The notes below the pieces were generated by a model that was not told the DNA's origin, made no database searches, and was given only the letters and a program-made list of their open reading frames with translations. A stretch of DNA of 64,000 nucleotides. Origin: Streptomyces triculaminicus. Its GTDB lineage: Bacteria; Actinomycetota; Actinomycetes; Streptomycetales; Streptomycetaceae. The position numbers were made by a program, and so were the translations under genes. Of this stretch, positions 48,116-57,020 are shown in pieces. The DNA is taken from the NCBI RefSeq assembly GCF_017349075.1, contig NZ_JAFMOF010000001.1, forward strand, positions 1,054,001-1,118,000, in the 5' to 3' direction. Position 1 is the stretch's first letter, and each line of letters begins with the position of its first letter.

Positions 48116-48387
48116 GGCGTGTTACCTCCGGCAATTCCGGTCCGGGGCCCGTCACCCTAGGGCGGCCCGCACCGGCCCATCACCGGCAAACCCTCACGAA
48201 AGCGGACCGGAATCCCCCCGCGACCACCCGCGCGGGTGGCGCGGCCGCGCACGACCGCCACCCACCCCCGGCCGTTGTCCCCACGTTCGCCGCCCGTTCC
48301 GGCGCAGGCCCTCCCCCGGGCCCGCGAACGCCGCCCGAAACGCCAAAGAGGCCCAGGCCGGAATGGATCCGACCTGGGCCTCCGCGG

Positions 48388-48460
48388 TAGGCCGTGTGGG
48401 ACTCGAACCCACAACCAATGGATTAAAAGTCCACTGCTCTGCCAATTGAGCTAACGGCCC
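48388..48460 (-). tRNA. tRNA-Lys (anticodon TTT)
   Basis: Minus-strand cloverleaf of 73 nt. The acceptor GGGCCGT pairs with ACGGCCT. The D-arm has AGCTCAATTGGCAGAGC. The anticodon loop is CTTTTAA and the T-arm GTGGGTTCGAGTCCCAC. CCA is not encoded. Confidence 0.95.
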
Positions 48461-48526
48461 GCACACCGCAGCATAGCCCGGCCGACCGCCGGAGCCCGAG
48501 TCCTTATGGCGGGTTCCTGAACGGCC

Positions 48527-48565
48527 GAGGGCCCGTACGGCGACGAACGCGCCGTACGGGCCCTC
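48527..48565 (-). terminator. Terminator after the second DEAD-box helicase
   Basis: A 16-bp perfect stem (GAGGGCCCGTACGGCG at 48527-48542 with 48550-48565) and 7-nt loop, 17 bp past the helicase stop. Confidence 0.8.
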
Positions 48566-48581
48566 AGTTCAGCTGTGCGGA

Positions 48582-50792
48582 TCAGCCGTTGCGCTTCCAG
48601 CGAGGCTTGTCGTCGCGGCGGAAACCACCGGTCGGGCGGTCGTCGCGACGGAAGCCGCCGGAGGGACGGTCACCGGAGGGACGGTCGCCGCCACCGGAGC
48701 GGTAGCCACCGGAGGGGCGGTTGTCGTCACGACGGTCGCGGTTGAACGGACGGTCGCCGCCACCGGAGCGGTAGCCGCCGGACGGGCGGTTGTCGTCACG
48801 ACGGAAGCCACCGGAGGGACGGTCGTCGCGGCGGAAACCACCGGACGGGCGGTCGTCACGACGGTCGTCGCGGCGGAAGCCGCCACGGTCGCCACCACGG
48901 TCGTCGCGGCGGTCGGTGCCACGGTCGTCACGACGGAAGCCACCCGACGGGCGGTCGTCGCGGCGGAAACCACCGGACGGGCGGTCGTCACGACGGAAGC
49001 CGCCACGGTCGCCACCGCGGTCGTCACGACGGTCGGTGCCACGGTCGTCACGACGGAAGCCACCCGACGGGCGGTCGTCACGACGGAAACCACCGCGGTC
49101 GCCGCCACGGTCGTCACGGCGGAAGCCACCACGGTCGCCACCGCGGTCATCGCGGCGGTCGTCACGACGGTCGTCGCGGCGGAAGCCGCCACGCTCGCTG
49201 CTGCCACGGCGCTCGTAGTTGCCCCGCTCGTCGCGGCGCTCGTACGCGGGCGCGGCCTGCTGCGCCGGCACGGACGCGGCGACAGCCGCCTCCTGCTCCT
49301 GCGCGGCGGCCTCGGCCTGGGCCTCCTCGGCGGCGGCGGCCACCGCGGCCTCCGGGTCCTCGCCGCGCTCGCGGGCGGCGCGCGCCAGCAGGCGGTCGGC
49401 CTCCTCGCGGAGCTCGGTCGCGCGGCGCTGGGCGCGCTCGACCTGGCGGTTGAGGTCGGCGAGCTCGCGCTCGGCCTGCTTGGCGGCGTTGGCCGCGGAG
49501 TCGGCCTGGACCTCGGTGAGGGAGCGAGCGCCGGTGATCTTGGCGACGTCCTCGTCGAAGGCGCCGGCACCGCCGACGATGTGGCGCGAGGCGTCGACGC
49601 CCGCGTCCTCCATCAGACGGAAGATCTGCTTGCGCTGGTGCGGCAGGGCCAGGGAGACGACCGTGCCGGACTGGCCGGCGCGGGCCGTACGGCCGGAGCG
49701 GTGCAGGTAGTCCTTGTGGTCGCCGGCGGGGTCGACGTTGAGGACCAGGTCGATGCCGTCGACGTGGATGCCGCGGGCGGCGACGTCGGTGGCGACCAGG
49801 CAGTTCACATAGCCGGCCTTGAAGTCCTCAAGGACGCGGGTACGGGCGCCCTGGGTCATGCCGCCGTGCAGCGCGTCCGCGCGGACACCGGAGTCGAGCA
49901 GCTGCTCGGCAACGCGGTCGGCGCCCATCTGGGTGCGGACGAAGATGATCGTGCGGCCCTTGCGGGCGGCGATGGCGGCCGTGACCGGGGCCTTGTCCTT
50001 CGGCTTCACGACGAGGACGTGGTGGGTCATGGTCGTGACCGCACCCTGCGCCGCGTCGACCTCGTGCGTGACCGGGCTGACCAGGTAGCGCTTGACGAGG
50101 GTGTCGATCTCGTTCTCCAGCGTCGCGGAGAACAGCAGGCGCTGGCCGCCGGCCGGAACCTGGTCGAGGATCTCGGTGACCTCGGGCAGGAAGCCCATGT
50201 CGGCCATCTGGTCGGCCTCGTCGAGGACGGTGACCTGGACCTTGTCGAGGGTGGCGGCACCGCGGTTGAGGATGTCGCGCAGACGGCCCGGGGTGGCGAC
50301 GAGGATGTCGACGCCGCGCTCGAGGGCGTAGATCTGGTTGCCCATGGACGTACCGCCGCAGACGACCTTCATCTTCAGGCCGAGCACGTCACCGTACGGC
50401 TGAAGGGCGTCGGCGACCTGCATCGCCAGCTCGCGGGTCGGGGTGAGGATCAGGCCGCGGGGGCGCTTCTTCTCGGTGTGACCGCCGGCCAGCGTGGACA
50501 GCAGCGGCAGACCGAAGGAGAGCGTCTTGCCGGAGCCGGTGCGGCCACGGCCGAGGATGTCCTTGCCGGCCAGGGCGTCCGGGATGGTCGCGGCCTGGAT
50601 CGGGAAGGGGGTGGTCACGCCGTTCTGGGCGAGCTTGCGGACGATGGCGTCGTCCAGGCCCAGGTCGCCGAAGGTGATCTGCGGCTCGGCGGCCTCGGCG
50701 GCCTCGGCGGCGGCCTCGACGACCTCCGCGGCGGCCTCGACGATCATCTCGTCGGCCTCGGGCATGGTGGTGGTGTCAGTGGAAATGGACAT
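48582..50792 (-). CDS. DEAD-box RNA helicase with repetitive RGG/RDD tail
   Basis: About 736 aa. The N-terminal ~40 residues are Ala/Glu-rich. The helicase core has FPIQAATIPDALAG, GRTGSGKT, PTRELAM, DEADQMADMGF, SAT and HRSGRTARAGQSG. Residues ~440-520 form a coiled coil (ERELADLNRQVERAQRRATE). The last ~200 residues are tandem GGFRRDDRPS / GGDRGGFRRDD units, an intrinsically disordered RNA-binding tail. This is the larger of two DEAD-box genes within 6 kb; the two cores are clearly related. It probably acts in ribosome assembly or RNA decay. Confidence 0.93.
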   Translation of the reverse strand: MSISTDTTTMPEADEMIVEAAAEVVEAAAEAAEAAEPQITFGDLGLDDAIVRKLAQNGVTTPFPIQAATIPDALAGKDILGRGRTGSGKTLSFGLPLLSTLAGGHTEKKRPRGLILTPTRELAMQVADALQPYGDVLGLKMKVVCGGTSMGNQIYALERGVDILVATPGRLRDILNRGAATLDKVQVTVLDEADQMADMGFLPEVTEILDQVPAGGQRLLFSATLENEIDTLVKRYLVSPVTHEVDAAQGAVTTMTHHVLVVKPKDKAPVTAAIAARKGRTIIFVRTQMGADRVAEQLLDSGVRADALHGGMTQGARTRVLEDFKAGYVNCLVATDVAARGIHVDGIDLVLNVDPAGDHKDYLHRSGRTARAGQSGTVVSLALPHQRKQIFRLMEDAGVDASRHIVGGAGAFDEDVAKITGARSLTEVQADSAANAAKQAERELADLNRQVERAQRRATELREEADRLLARAARERGEDPEAAVAAAAEEAQAEAAAQEQEAAVAASVPAQQAAPAYERRDERGNYERRGSSERGGFRRDDRRDDRRDDRGGDRGGFRRDDRGGDRGGFRRDDRPSGGFRRDDRGTDRRDDRGGDRGGFRRDDRPSGGFRRDDRPSGGFRRDDRGTDRRDDRGGDRGGFRRDDRRDDRPSGGFRRDDRPSGGFRRDDNRPSGGYRSGGGDRPFNRDRRDDNRPSGGYRSGGGDRPSGDRPSGGFRRDDRPTGGFRRDDKPRWKRNG
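48610..49205 (-). repeat. Coding tandem repeat (GGFRRDDR units)
   Basis: About 600 bp of near-identical 24- to 36-bp units encoding GGFRRDDRPS, GGDR and RRDDR blocks in the helicase tail. The array is long enough to mispair, so its length may differ between strains. The opposite strand is also open, which is a by-product of the codon pattern. Confidence 0.8.
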
Positions 50793-51087
50793 GCGAAATG
50801 CGAAACCTTCCGGAGTTTCGGCACGCGCCCAAGCTCCGTGTCGGCTTCACAAATGACCGCCTCGATGCGGTCAGCCACGGCAAGGTAAGGAACGCGCCAC
50901 ACGGCGCGCTTCTGTGAGGCGCCGGGCAAATGGGATCAAACGATCTACCACCATACGCACCCAAGGCCGTGCTGCGCAAGCCGCCGTCCGATGGCCTGCG
51001 CCACACCGTCCCCGACGGCGGCCGCCCGACAGGGTACGAGGCCGCTGACCGTACGCGCCGAGACGCCGCTGTCCGTGACGCCCCGCC

Positions 51088-51594
51088 CTACGACGGCCCG
51101 GCCTGCGGCCCCGGCTGCGGGGCCGGCGGGGAGGACGACGGCGGCTGGGACGGCGGCGAGGGCGGCGCCTGGGTGCTCGGGGGCTGCGTGGGCGGCTGCG
51201 GCGGGGCCGACGGCTTGCCCGGCGGCTGCGAGGTGCCCTGACCGGGGCCGGACGGGGGCTTCTGCGGCCCCGGCTTGCCCGGCCGCTCGGCGGGCGGCGA
51301 CGACCCCGGGGCGGTCGACGGCGCCGCCGAGGCGGAACCCGAGCGCCCGCCCTTGGCCGCCGGGCTTCCGCTCGCCCCGTTCCTGCCCGCCTTCGCGTCC
51401 GCACGGCCCGCCCGGCCGCCCGGGAGCTGGATCCCGCCGTCCGGCTGCGCCCCGGTCTCGCGCTGCTTGCCCGTCCCGCCGGGCGCGTGGTGCCCGGGGT
51501 CGCTCACGCTCATGCACCCACCCAGGGCCAGTGTGGCCACAGCCACGGCCGCGAGACGGGTGAGCGCTGACGCGGGCGCCGACGATGCGCGCAT
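51088..51594 (-). CDS. Small proline-rich lipoprotein
   Basis: About 168 aa. A signal peptide with a good lipobox (VAVATLALGGC, Cys ~27) makes it a surface lipoprotein. The rest is low-complexity Gly/Ser/Pro (SQPPGKPSAPPQPPTQPP), with no folded domain. Possibly a wall-spanning spacer. The ~290 bp to the helicase start contain the helicase promoter and a GACCGC...GCGGTC hairpin near 50855-50870. Confidence 0.6.
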   Translation of the reverse strand: MRASSAPASALTRLAAVAVATLALGGCMSVSDPGHHAPGGTGKQRETGAQPDGGIQLPGGRAGRADAKAGRNGASGSPAAKGGRSGSASAAPSTAPGSSPPAERPGKPGPQKPPSGPGQGTSQPPGKPSAPPQPPTQPPSTQAPPSPPSQPPSSSPPAPQPGPQAGPS

Positions 51595-51689
51595 GGAAGA
51601 GACCGCCTTCGGGTGCAGGGGACAGACTTCCTGCCCAACTGGCCCCGCCCCGCCCAGGACACGCCGGGCGGTCGGCCGTCAGCCATCGA

Positions 51690-52040
51690 TCATCCGTAGC
51701 CCAGCGCGTGCAGCCTCGCGTCGTCGATCCCGAAGTGGTGGGCGACCTCGTGAACGACCGTCACCTCCACCTCGGCCACCGCCTCGTCGCGGTTCTCGCA
51801 CATCCGCAGCGTCGGCCCCCGGTAGATCGTGATCCGGTCGGGCAGCACTCCGGCGTACCACTCGCCGCGCTCGGTCAGCGGCGTGCCCTCGTACAGCCCG
51901 AGCAGGTCCGGCGCGTCCGCCGGCGGCTCGTCCTCGACGAACACGGCGACGTTGTCCATCAGCCGTGTCAGCTCCGGCGGGATCCGGTCCAGGCCCTCGG
52001 CGACCAGTTCCTCGAACTCCTCGCGCGTCATCTCCAGCAC
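51690..52040 (-). CDS. Zincin-like metallopeptidase (DUF1025 type)
   Basis: About 116 aa. The zinc site HEVAHHFGID (HExxH) is intact near the C-terminus, and TREEFEELVAEGLDRIPPEL and NVAVFVEDEP mark the small cytosolic minimal-gluzincin family. The substrate is unknown. The start is uncertain: GTG at 52040 (chosen), GTG at 52058 or ATG at 52031; ribosome sites are weak for all. Confidence 0.85.
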   Translation of the reverse strand: MLEMTREEFEELVAEGLDRIPPELTRLMDNVAVFVEDEPPADAPDLLGLYEGTPLTERGEWYAGVLPDRITIYRGPTLRMCENRDEAVAEVEVTVVHEVAHHFGIDDARLHALGYG

Positions 52041-52103
52041 CCCGCCATTGTCCGGCACGAACGCCCATCAGGACGGTCCGGCGGAGCGCCTCGGCAAACC
52101 GTT

Positions 52104-52133
52104 TTGGCGATCGGTCCTCCCATCCCATATGCT
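52104..52133 (+). promoter_or_regulatory. Promoter of the tRNA cluster
   Basis: TTGGCG (52104-52109), an 18-bp spacer and TATGCT (52128-52133), ~45 bp before tRNA-Glu. Confidence 0.6.
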
Positions 52134-52177
52134 TCTCACGTCCCCGAGGCGCTGCGAAGCGCCCAGGTGGGCCATCA

Positions 52178-52250
52178 GCCCTCATCGTCTAGTGGCCCAG
52201 GACGCCGCCCTTTCAAGGCGGTAGCACGGGTTCGAATCCCGTTGGGGGCA
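52178..52250 (+). tRNA. tRNA-Glu (anticodon TTC)
   Basis: 73 nt. The acceptor GCCCTCA pairs with TGGGGGC (one G-T pair). The anticodon loop is CTTTCAA and the T-arm CGGGTTCGAATCCCG. It is followed by an 8-bp hairpin TGTGCGAG...CTCGCACA (52261-52283) before tRNA-Asp. Confidence 0.95.
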
Positions 52251-52289
52251 CGCTGTACCGTGTGCGAGACTAGTGCTCGCACATAGCAT

Positions 52290-52364
52290 GGTCCTGTGGA
52301 GCAGTTTGGAGTGCTCGCCACCCTGTCAAGGTGGAGGCCGCGGGTTCAAATCCCGTCAGGACCG
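52290..52364 (+). tRNA. tRNA-Asp (anticodon GTC), copy 1
   Basis: 75 nt. The acceptor GGTCCTG pairs with CAGGACC. The anticodon loop is CTGTCAA, the T-arm CGGGTTCAAATCCCG. Identical to the copy at 56771. Confidence 0.95.
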
Positions 52365-52390
52365 CTGTGATCGTCTTCGGACGGTCACGT

Positions 52391-52464
52391 GGCTGGGTAG
52401 CTCAGTTGGTACGAGCGTCCGCCTGAAAAGCGGAAGGTCGCCGGTTCGACCCCGGCCCCAGCCA
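52391..52464 (+). tRNA. tRNA-Phe (anticodon GAA)
   Basis: 74 nt. The acceptor GGCTGGG pairs with CCCAGCC. The anticodon loop is CTGAAAA, the T-arm CCGGTTCGACCCCGG. Last tRNA of the trio, right before a terminator. Confidence 0.95.
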
Positions 52465-52468
52465 CCAT

Positions 52469-52504
52469 GAGACCCCCATCTCCGGATGGGGGTCTCGGTG
52501 TTTT
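52469..52504 (+). terminator. Terminator of the tRNA trio
   Basis: The 12-bp stem GAGACCCCCATC (52469-52480) pairs with 52485-52496, loop TCCG, followed by GGTGTTTT. Confidence 0.9.
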
Positions 52505-52526
52505 CCGGGCACGACACGCCCCGATC

Positions 52527-52622
52527 ACCGCTCGCCACCCCGGCAAGGTGGAGGCCGCGCCCGCGACCCCGGCCCCGCCCCGATGAGCTCCGCCGCCGGA
52601 TGGGGGTCTCCGTGCTTTCCCC
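52527..52622 (+). pseudogene. Decayed tRNA-Asp/tRNA-Phe/terminator duplicate
   Basis: The stretch reads CGCTCGCCACCCCGGCAAGG then TGGAGGCCGCG, almost the tRNA-Asp anticodon and variable region with the anticodon destroyed. It continues CGACCCCGGCCCCGCCCC, the tRNA-Phe 3' end. Then GGATGGGGGTCTCCGTG...TTTCC matches the tRNA terminator's second arm. No cloverleaf can form. It is a degenerate copy of the preceding cluster, fused and decayed. Confidence 0.7.
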
Positions 52623-52674
52623 CCGCTAAATGCGTTCGCCGCTTCGCGGCGCGTGGTGCGATCCTGGGGTTCGT

Positions 52675-55600
52675 ATGTCTACGCAGCCTGCCCCCGCCAC
52701 CTTCGACGGCCTCGCCGCCCGCCTCCCCGAGCTGATGCTGCGCGACGCGCAGCGACTGGGGCGGCGGCTGGACGGGGCACGCCGTATCCGTAAGCCCGAG
52801 GCCCGTGCGGCCGTCCTGGCCGAGATCGCGGCGGAGGCCGACACGGCCGAGCTGCGGGTCCTGGGCCGCCGCGCCGCCGTCCCCGAGATCAGTTATCCCG
52901 AGCAGCTTCCGGTCAGCCAGAAGAAGGACGTCATCCTCGAGGCGATACGCGACCACCAGGTCGTGATCGTCGCGGGTGAGACCGGCTCCGGAAAGACCAC
53001 CCAGATCCCCAAGATCTGTCTGGAGCTCGGCCGCGGCATCAAGGGCCTGATCGGCCACACCCAGCCCCGCCGGATCGCCGCCCGCACGGTCGCGGAGCGC
53101 GTCGCCGAGGAGATGCGCACGCCGCTGGGCGAGGCGGTCGGCTGGAAGGTCCGTTTCACCGACCAGGTCGGCGGCGAGACCATGGTCAAGCTGATGACCG
53201 ACGGCATCCTGCTCGCGGAGATCCAGACGGACCGCGAGCTGCGCCAGTACGACACGATCATCATCGACGAGGCGCACGAGCGCAGCCTCAACATCGACTT
53301 CCTGCTCGGCTACCTGGCCCAGCTGCTGCCCCGCCGGCCCGACCTCAAGGTCGTCATCACCTCGGCGACCATCGACCCCGAGCGCTTCTCCCGCCACTTC
53401 GGCGACGCTCCCATCGTCGAGGTCTCGGGCCGTACGTATCCGGTGGAGGTCCGCTACCGCCCGCTGCTGGAGGAGGACTCCGGCGACGCCGACCGCGACC
53501 AGATCACCGCGATCTGCGACGCCGTCGACGAGCTGCAGAAGGAGGGGCCGGGCGACATCCTGGTCTTCCTGTCCGGCGAGCGGGAGATCCGCGACACGGC
53601 CGACGCGCTCGAGAAGAAGTTTCTCCGCGCCGGAGGCGCCATCGGACAGAGCACGGAGATCCTTCCGCTCTACGCGCGTCTGTCGCACGCCGAGCAGCAC
53701 CGCGTGTTCCAGCGGCACACCGGCCGCCGCGTCGTCCTCGCCACCAACGTGGCCGAGACGTCGCTGACGGTCCCCGGCATCAAGTACGTCATCGACCCCG
53801 GCTTCGCCCGTATCTCGCGCTACAGCCACCGCACCAAGGTGCAGCGGCTGCCGATCGAGCCGGTCTCGCAGGCGAGCGCCAACCAGCGCAAGGGCCGCTG
53901 CGGCCGGACGAGCGACGGCGTCTGCATCCGGCTGTACTCCGAGGACGACTTCCTCTCCCGTCCGGAGTTCACGGACGCGGAGATCCTGCGGACGAACCTG
54001 GCCTCCGTCATCCTGCAGATGACCGCGGCCGGCCTCGGCGACATCGAGAAGTTCCCCTTCATCGACCCGCCGGACCGGCGCAACATCAAGGACGGTGTCG
54101 ATCTGCTGCAGGAGCTCGGGGCGATCGACCCGCAGCAGAAGGATCCGAAGAAGAGACTCACCCAGCTGGGCCGCAAGCTCTCCCAGCTGCCCGTCGACCC
54201 CCGGCTGGCCCGGATGGTGCTGGAGGCCGACCGCAACGGCTGCGCCCGCGAGGTCATGGTCATCGCCGCCGCCCTGTCCATCCAGGACCCGCGCGAGCGG
54301 CCGTCGGAGAAGCAGGCGCAGGCCGATCAGCAGCACGCCCGGTTCAAGGACGAGACGAGCGACTTCCTCGCCTTCCTCAACCTCTGGCGGTATGTGCGCG
54401 AGCAGCAGAAGACGCTGTCGTCGTCCGCCTTCCGCCGCATGTGCAAGTCGGAGTACCTGAACTACCTGCGCATACGCGAGTGGCAGGACATCTACTACCA
54501 GCTGCGTACGGTCGCCAGGACGATGGACATCCACCTCGCCGAGGAGGACGCGGCGCCGGAGCGCGTGCACCAGTCGCTGCTGGCGGGTCTGCTGTCGCAC
54601 ATCGGCCTGAAGGACACCGAGAAGAACAACGAGTACGTCGGTGCCCGCAGCGCGAAGTTCGCGGTCTTCCCCGGTTCGGCGCTGTTCAAGAAGCCGCCGC
54701 GCTGGGTGATGTCGGCGGAGCTGGTGGAGACCTCCCGGCTCTGGGCCCGGGTGAACGCGAAGATCGAGCCGGAGTGGGTCGAGCCGCTCGCCCAGCACCT
54801 GGTGAAGCGCACGTACAGCGAGCCGCACTGGGAGCAGAAGCAGGCCGCGGTGATGGCGTACGAGCGGGTGACGCTCTACGGCGTGCCGATCGTGGCGCAG
54901 CGGAAGGTCAACTACGGCAGGATCGATCCGGAGACCAGCCGGGAGCTGTTCATCCGCAACGCCCTGGTCGAGGGCGACTGGCGGACGCATCATCAGTTCT
55001 TCCACGACAACCGCAAACTCCTCGGCGAGGTCGAGGAGCTGGAGCACCGTGCCCGCCGACGCGACATCCTGGTGGACGACGAAACGCTGTTCGACTTCTA
55101 CGACCAGCGGCTGCCCGAACATGTCGTGTCCGGGGCGCATTTCGACTCGTGGTGGAAGCACAAGCGGTGCGACGAGCCCGAGTTGCTCAATTTCGAGCAC
55201 TCGATGCTCATCAACGAGAACGCCGAGGCGGTCACCAAGGACGACTATCCGGACTCCTGGCGCCAGGGCCGGCTGAAGTTCAGGGTGACGTACCAGTTCG
55301 AGCCGGGCGCGGACGCGGACGGCGTGACCGTCCACATCCCGCTGCAGGTACTCAACCAGGTCTCGGCCGAGGGCTTCGACTGGCAGATCCCGGGGCTGCG
55401 CGAGGACCTGGTGACGGAGCTGATCCGCTCGCTGCCCAAGCCGATCCGCCGCAACTGCGTCCCGGCGCCGAACTTCGCCCAGCGGTTCCTGGACGGCACC
55501 GTTCCGCTGCAGGAGCCGCTGCCGACGGCGCTGGCCCGCGGGCTGCACCGGATGACGGGCGTGCGGATGGAGGCGGAGGACTTCGACCTCGCGAAGGTCC

Positions 55601-56634
55601 CGGACCACCTGAAGATCACTTTTCGGGTGATCGACGAGCGCAAGCGCAAGATCGCGGAGGACAAGGACCTGGAGGCGCTGCGGCTGAAACTCAAGCCGAA
55701 GACGCAGGCCGCGATCACCAAGGCCTTCGAGAAGGCCGCGGAGTCCTCCGGCGGCGGCCTCGAGCAGCGCTCGGGCCTGACCCGGTGGACGATCGGCGCG
55801 CTGCCGCGCACCTTCGAGACCCGCCGCGCCGGCCAGCCGGTCAAGGCGTACCCCGCGCTCGTCGACGAGGGCGCGTCGGTGGCCGTACGGCTCTTCGACA
55901 CCGAGCCGGAGCAGCGCGAGGCCATGTGGGGCGGCACCCGCCGTCTCATCCTGCTCAACCTGCCCTCGAACCCCGCGAAATTCGCCCAGGACAAGCTCGG
56001 CAACCAGCAGAAGCTCGCCCTGTCGCGGAATCCGCACGGCTCGATCCAGGCCCTCTTCGACGACTGCGTCTCCGGCGCGGCCGACCGGCTGATGGCGGCC
56101 CACGGCGGCCCCGCTTGGGACGAGGAGTCCTTCCGCAAGCTCTTCGACGCCGTGCGCGCCGACATCGTGGACGCGACGCTGGACACGATCCGCAAGGTCC
56201 AGGAGGTGCTGGCCGCCTGGCAGGCCTGTGAGCGCCGCCTGAAGGCCACCGCCAGCCCGGTGCTGCTGCCGTCCCTCACGGACGTCAGGGAGCAGCTGGC
56301 GGATCTGATCCGCCCCGGCTTCGTGACCGCCCACGGCGTCCGCCGGCTGCCGGACCTGCTGCGCTATCTGGTGGCCGCCGACCGGCGGCTGACGCAGCTG
56401 CCGTCCAACGCCGAGCGGGACCGCGTCCGGATGGCGAAGGTGACGGAGATGCGGGACGAGTACGCGTGGCTGCTGGAGCAGTTCCCCAAGGGGCGGCCGG
56501 TGCCCCAGGAGGCCCGCGAGATCCGCTGGATGATCGAGGAGCTGCGGGTGAGCTACTTCGCCCACGCCCTCGGCACCGCCCATCCCGTCTCGGACAAGCG
56601 GATCGTCAAGGCGATCGACCAGCTGGCGCCCTGA
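52675..56634 (+). CDS. hrpA: ATP-dependent RNA helicase HrpA (DEAH box)
   Basis: About 1319 aa, the expected length. The DEAH-type helicase core has VIVAGETGSGKTTQIPKICL, GHTQPRRIAARTVAERVAEE, DEAHERSLNIDFLLGYL, TSAT and NQRKGRCGRTSDGVC. Helicase-associated and OB-like parts follow, then a long HrpA-specific DUF3418 C-terminus. In other bacteria HrpA rescues stalled, collided ribosomes and processes mRNA. The ATG at 52675 is preceded by TGGGG; the upstream extension to 52630 is not supported. It is bracketed by two identical tRNA-Asp genes. Confidence 0.95.
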   Translation: MSTQPAPATFDGLAARLPELMLRDAQRLGRRLDGARRIRKPEARAAVLAEIAAEADTAELRVLGRRAAVPEISYPEQLPVSQKKDVILEAIRDHQVVIVAGETGSGKTTQIPKICLELGRGIKGLIGHTQPRRIAARTVAERVAEEMRTPLGEAVGWKVRFTDQVGGETMVKLMTDGILLAEIQTDRELRQYDTIIIDEAHERSLNIDFLLGYLAQLLPRRPDLKVVITSATIDPERFSRHFGDAPIVEVSGRTYPVEVRYRPLLEEDSGDADRDQITAICDAVDELQKEGPGDILVFLSGEREIRDTADALEKKFLRAGGAIGQSTEILPLYARLSHAEQHRVFQRHTGRRVVLATNVAETSLTVPGIKYVIDPGFARISRYSHRTKVQRLPIEPVSQASANQRKGRCGRTSDGVCIRLYSEDDFLSRPEFTDAEILRTNLASVILQMTAAGLGDIEKFPFIDPPDRRNIKDGVDLLQELGAIDPQQKDPKKRLTQLGRKLSQLPVDPRLARMVLEADRNGCAREVMVIAAALSIQDPRERPSEKQAQADQQHARFKDETSDFLAFLNLWRYVREQQKTLSSSAFRRMCKSEYLNYLRIREWQDIYYQLRTVARTMDIHLAEEDAAPERVHQSLLAGLLSHIGLKDTEKNNEYVGARSAKFAVFPGSALFKKPPRWVMSAELVETSRLWARVNAKIEPEWVEPLAQHLVKRTYSEPHWEQKQAAVMAYERVTLYGVPIVAQRKVNYGRIDPETSRELFIRNALVEGDWRTHHQFFHDNRKLLGEVEELEHRARRRDILVDDETLFDFYDQRLPEHVVSGAHFDSWWKHKRCDEPELLNFEHSMLINENAEAVTKDDYPDSWRQGRLKFRVTYQFEPGADADGVTVHIPLQVLNQVSAEGFDWQIPGLREDLVTELIRSLPKPIRRNCVPAPNFAQRFLDGTVPLQEPLPTALARGLHRMTGVRMEAEDFDLAKVPDHLKITFRVIDERKRKIAEDKDLEALRLKLKPKTQAAITKAFEKAAESSGGGLEQRSGLTRWTIGALPRTFETRRAGQPVKAYPALVDEGASVAVRLFDTEPEQREAMWGGTRRLILLNLPSNPAKFAQDKLGNQQKLALSRNPHGSIQALFDDCVSGAADRLMAAHGGPAWDEESFRKLFDAVRADIVDATLDTIRKVQEVLAAWQACERRLKATASPVLLPSLTDVREQLADLIRPGFVTAHGVRRLPDLLRYLVAADRRLTQLPSNAERDRVRMAKVTEMRDEYAWLLEQFPKGRPVPQEAREIRWMIEELRVSYFAHALGTAHPVSDKRIVKAIDQLAP

Positions 56635-56701
56635 GCGCGCGGGCTGCCGGCGCCGCCGAGCGCGGCGTCGGCGGCGTGTGCCCCACGCCTCACCGAGGGA
56701 G

Positions 56702-56732
56702 TTCGACCGCACCCCCTGACCTGCTGTAGAGT
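56702..56732 (+). promoter_or_regulatory. Promoter of tRNA-Asp copy 2
   Basis: TTCGAC (56702-56707), a 19-bp spacer and TAGAGT (56727-56732), ~40 bp upstream of the tRNA. Confidence 0.45.
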
Positions 56733-56770
56733 CTTGTTTCGCAGCCCCGGGGAACCGGGAAAGCAAGCAA

Positions 56771-56845
56771 GGTCCTGTGGAGCAGTTTGGAGTGCTCGCC
56801 ACCCTGTCAAGGTGGAGGCCGCGGGTTCAAATCCCGTCAGGACCG
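56771..56845 (+). tRNA. tRNA-Asp (anticodon GTC), copy 2
   Basis: 75 nt, base-for-base the same as 52290-52364. It has its own promoter and terminator. Confidence 0.95.
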
Positions 56846-56852
56846 CATCAGA

Positions 56853-56888
56853 GCAAGGCCCGCGCCATAGACTTGGCGCGGGCCTTGC
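56853..56888 (+). terminator. Terminator of tRNA-Asp copy 2
   Basis: The 15-bp stem GCAAGGCCCGCGCCA (56853-56867) pairs with 56874-56888, loop TAGACT. Confidence 0.85.
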
Positions 56889-57020
56889 TGCTGTTCGGAG
56901 CCCTTTGAGGGCGCGTCGGCGGAAGGCCCGAATCCACTCCCCTGGTTCCGGGCTTCGTGCGTTCGACCTTGACTGGGACACGTGCCAGGGGTACCCAGTC
57001 AGTGGGAGGTGCTGCGCCCC

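Noticed and set aside
48600..49200. CRISPR-like regular repeats
   Set aside because: The units are contiguous and code for GGFRRDDR blocks in frame; there are no unique spacers and no cas genes.
52525..56802. 1425-codon open frame opposite hrpA
   Set aside because: It is a shadow of the hrpA codon pattern in high-GC DNA: no domain, biased composition, and hrpA motifs on the other strand are complete.
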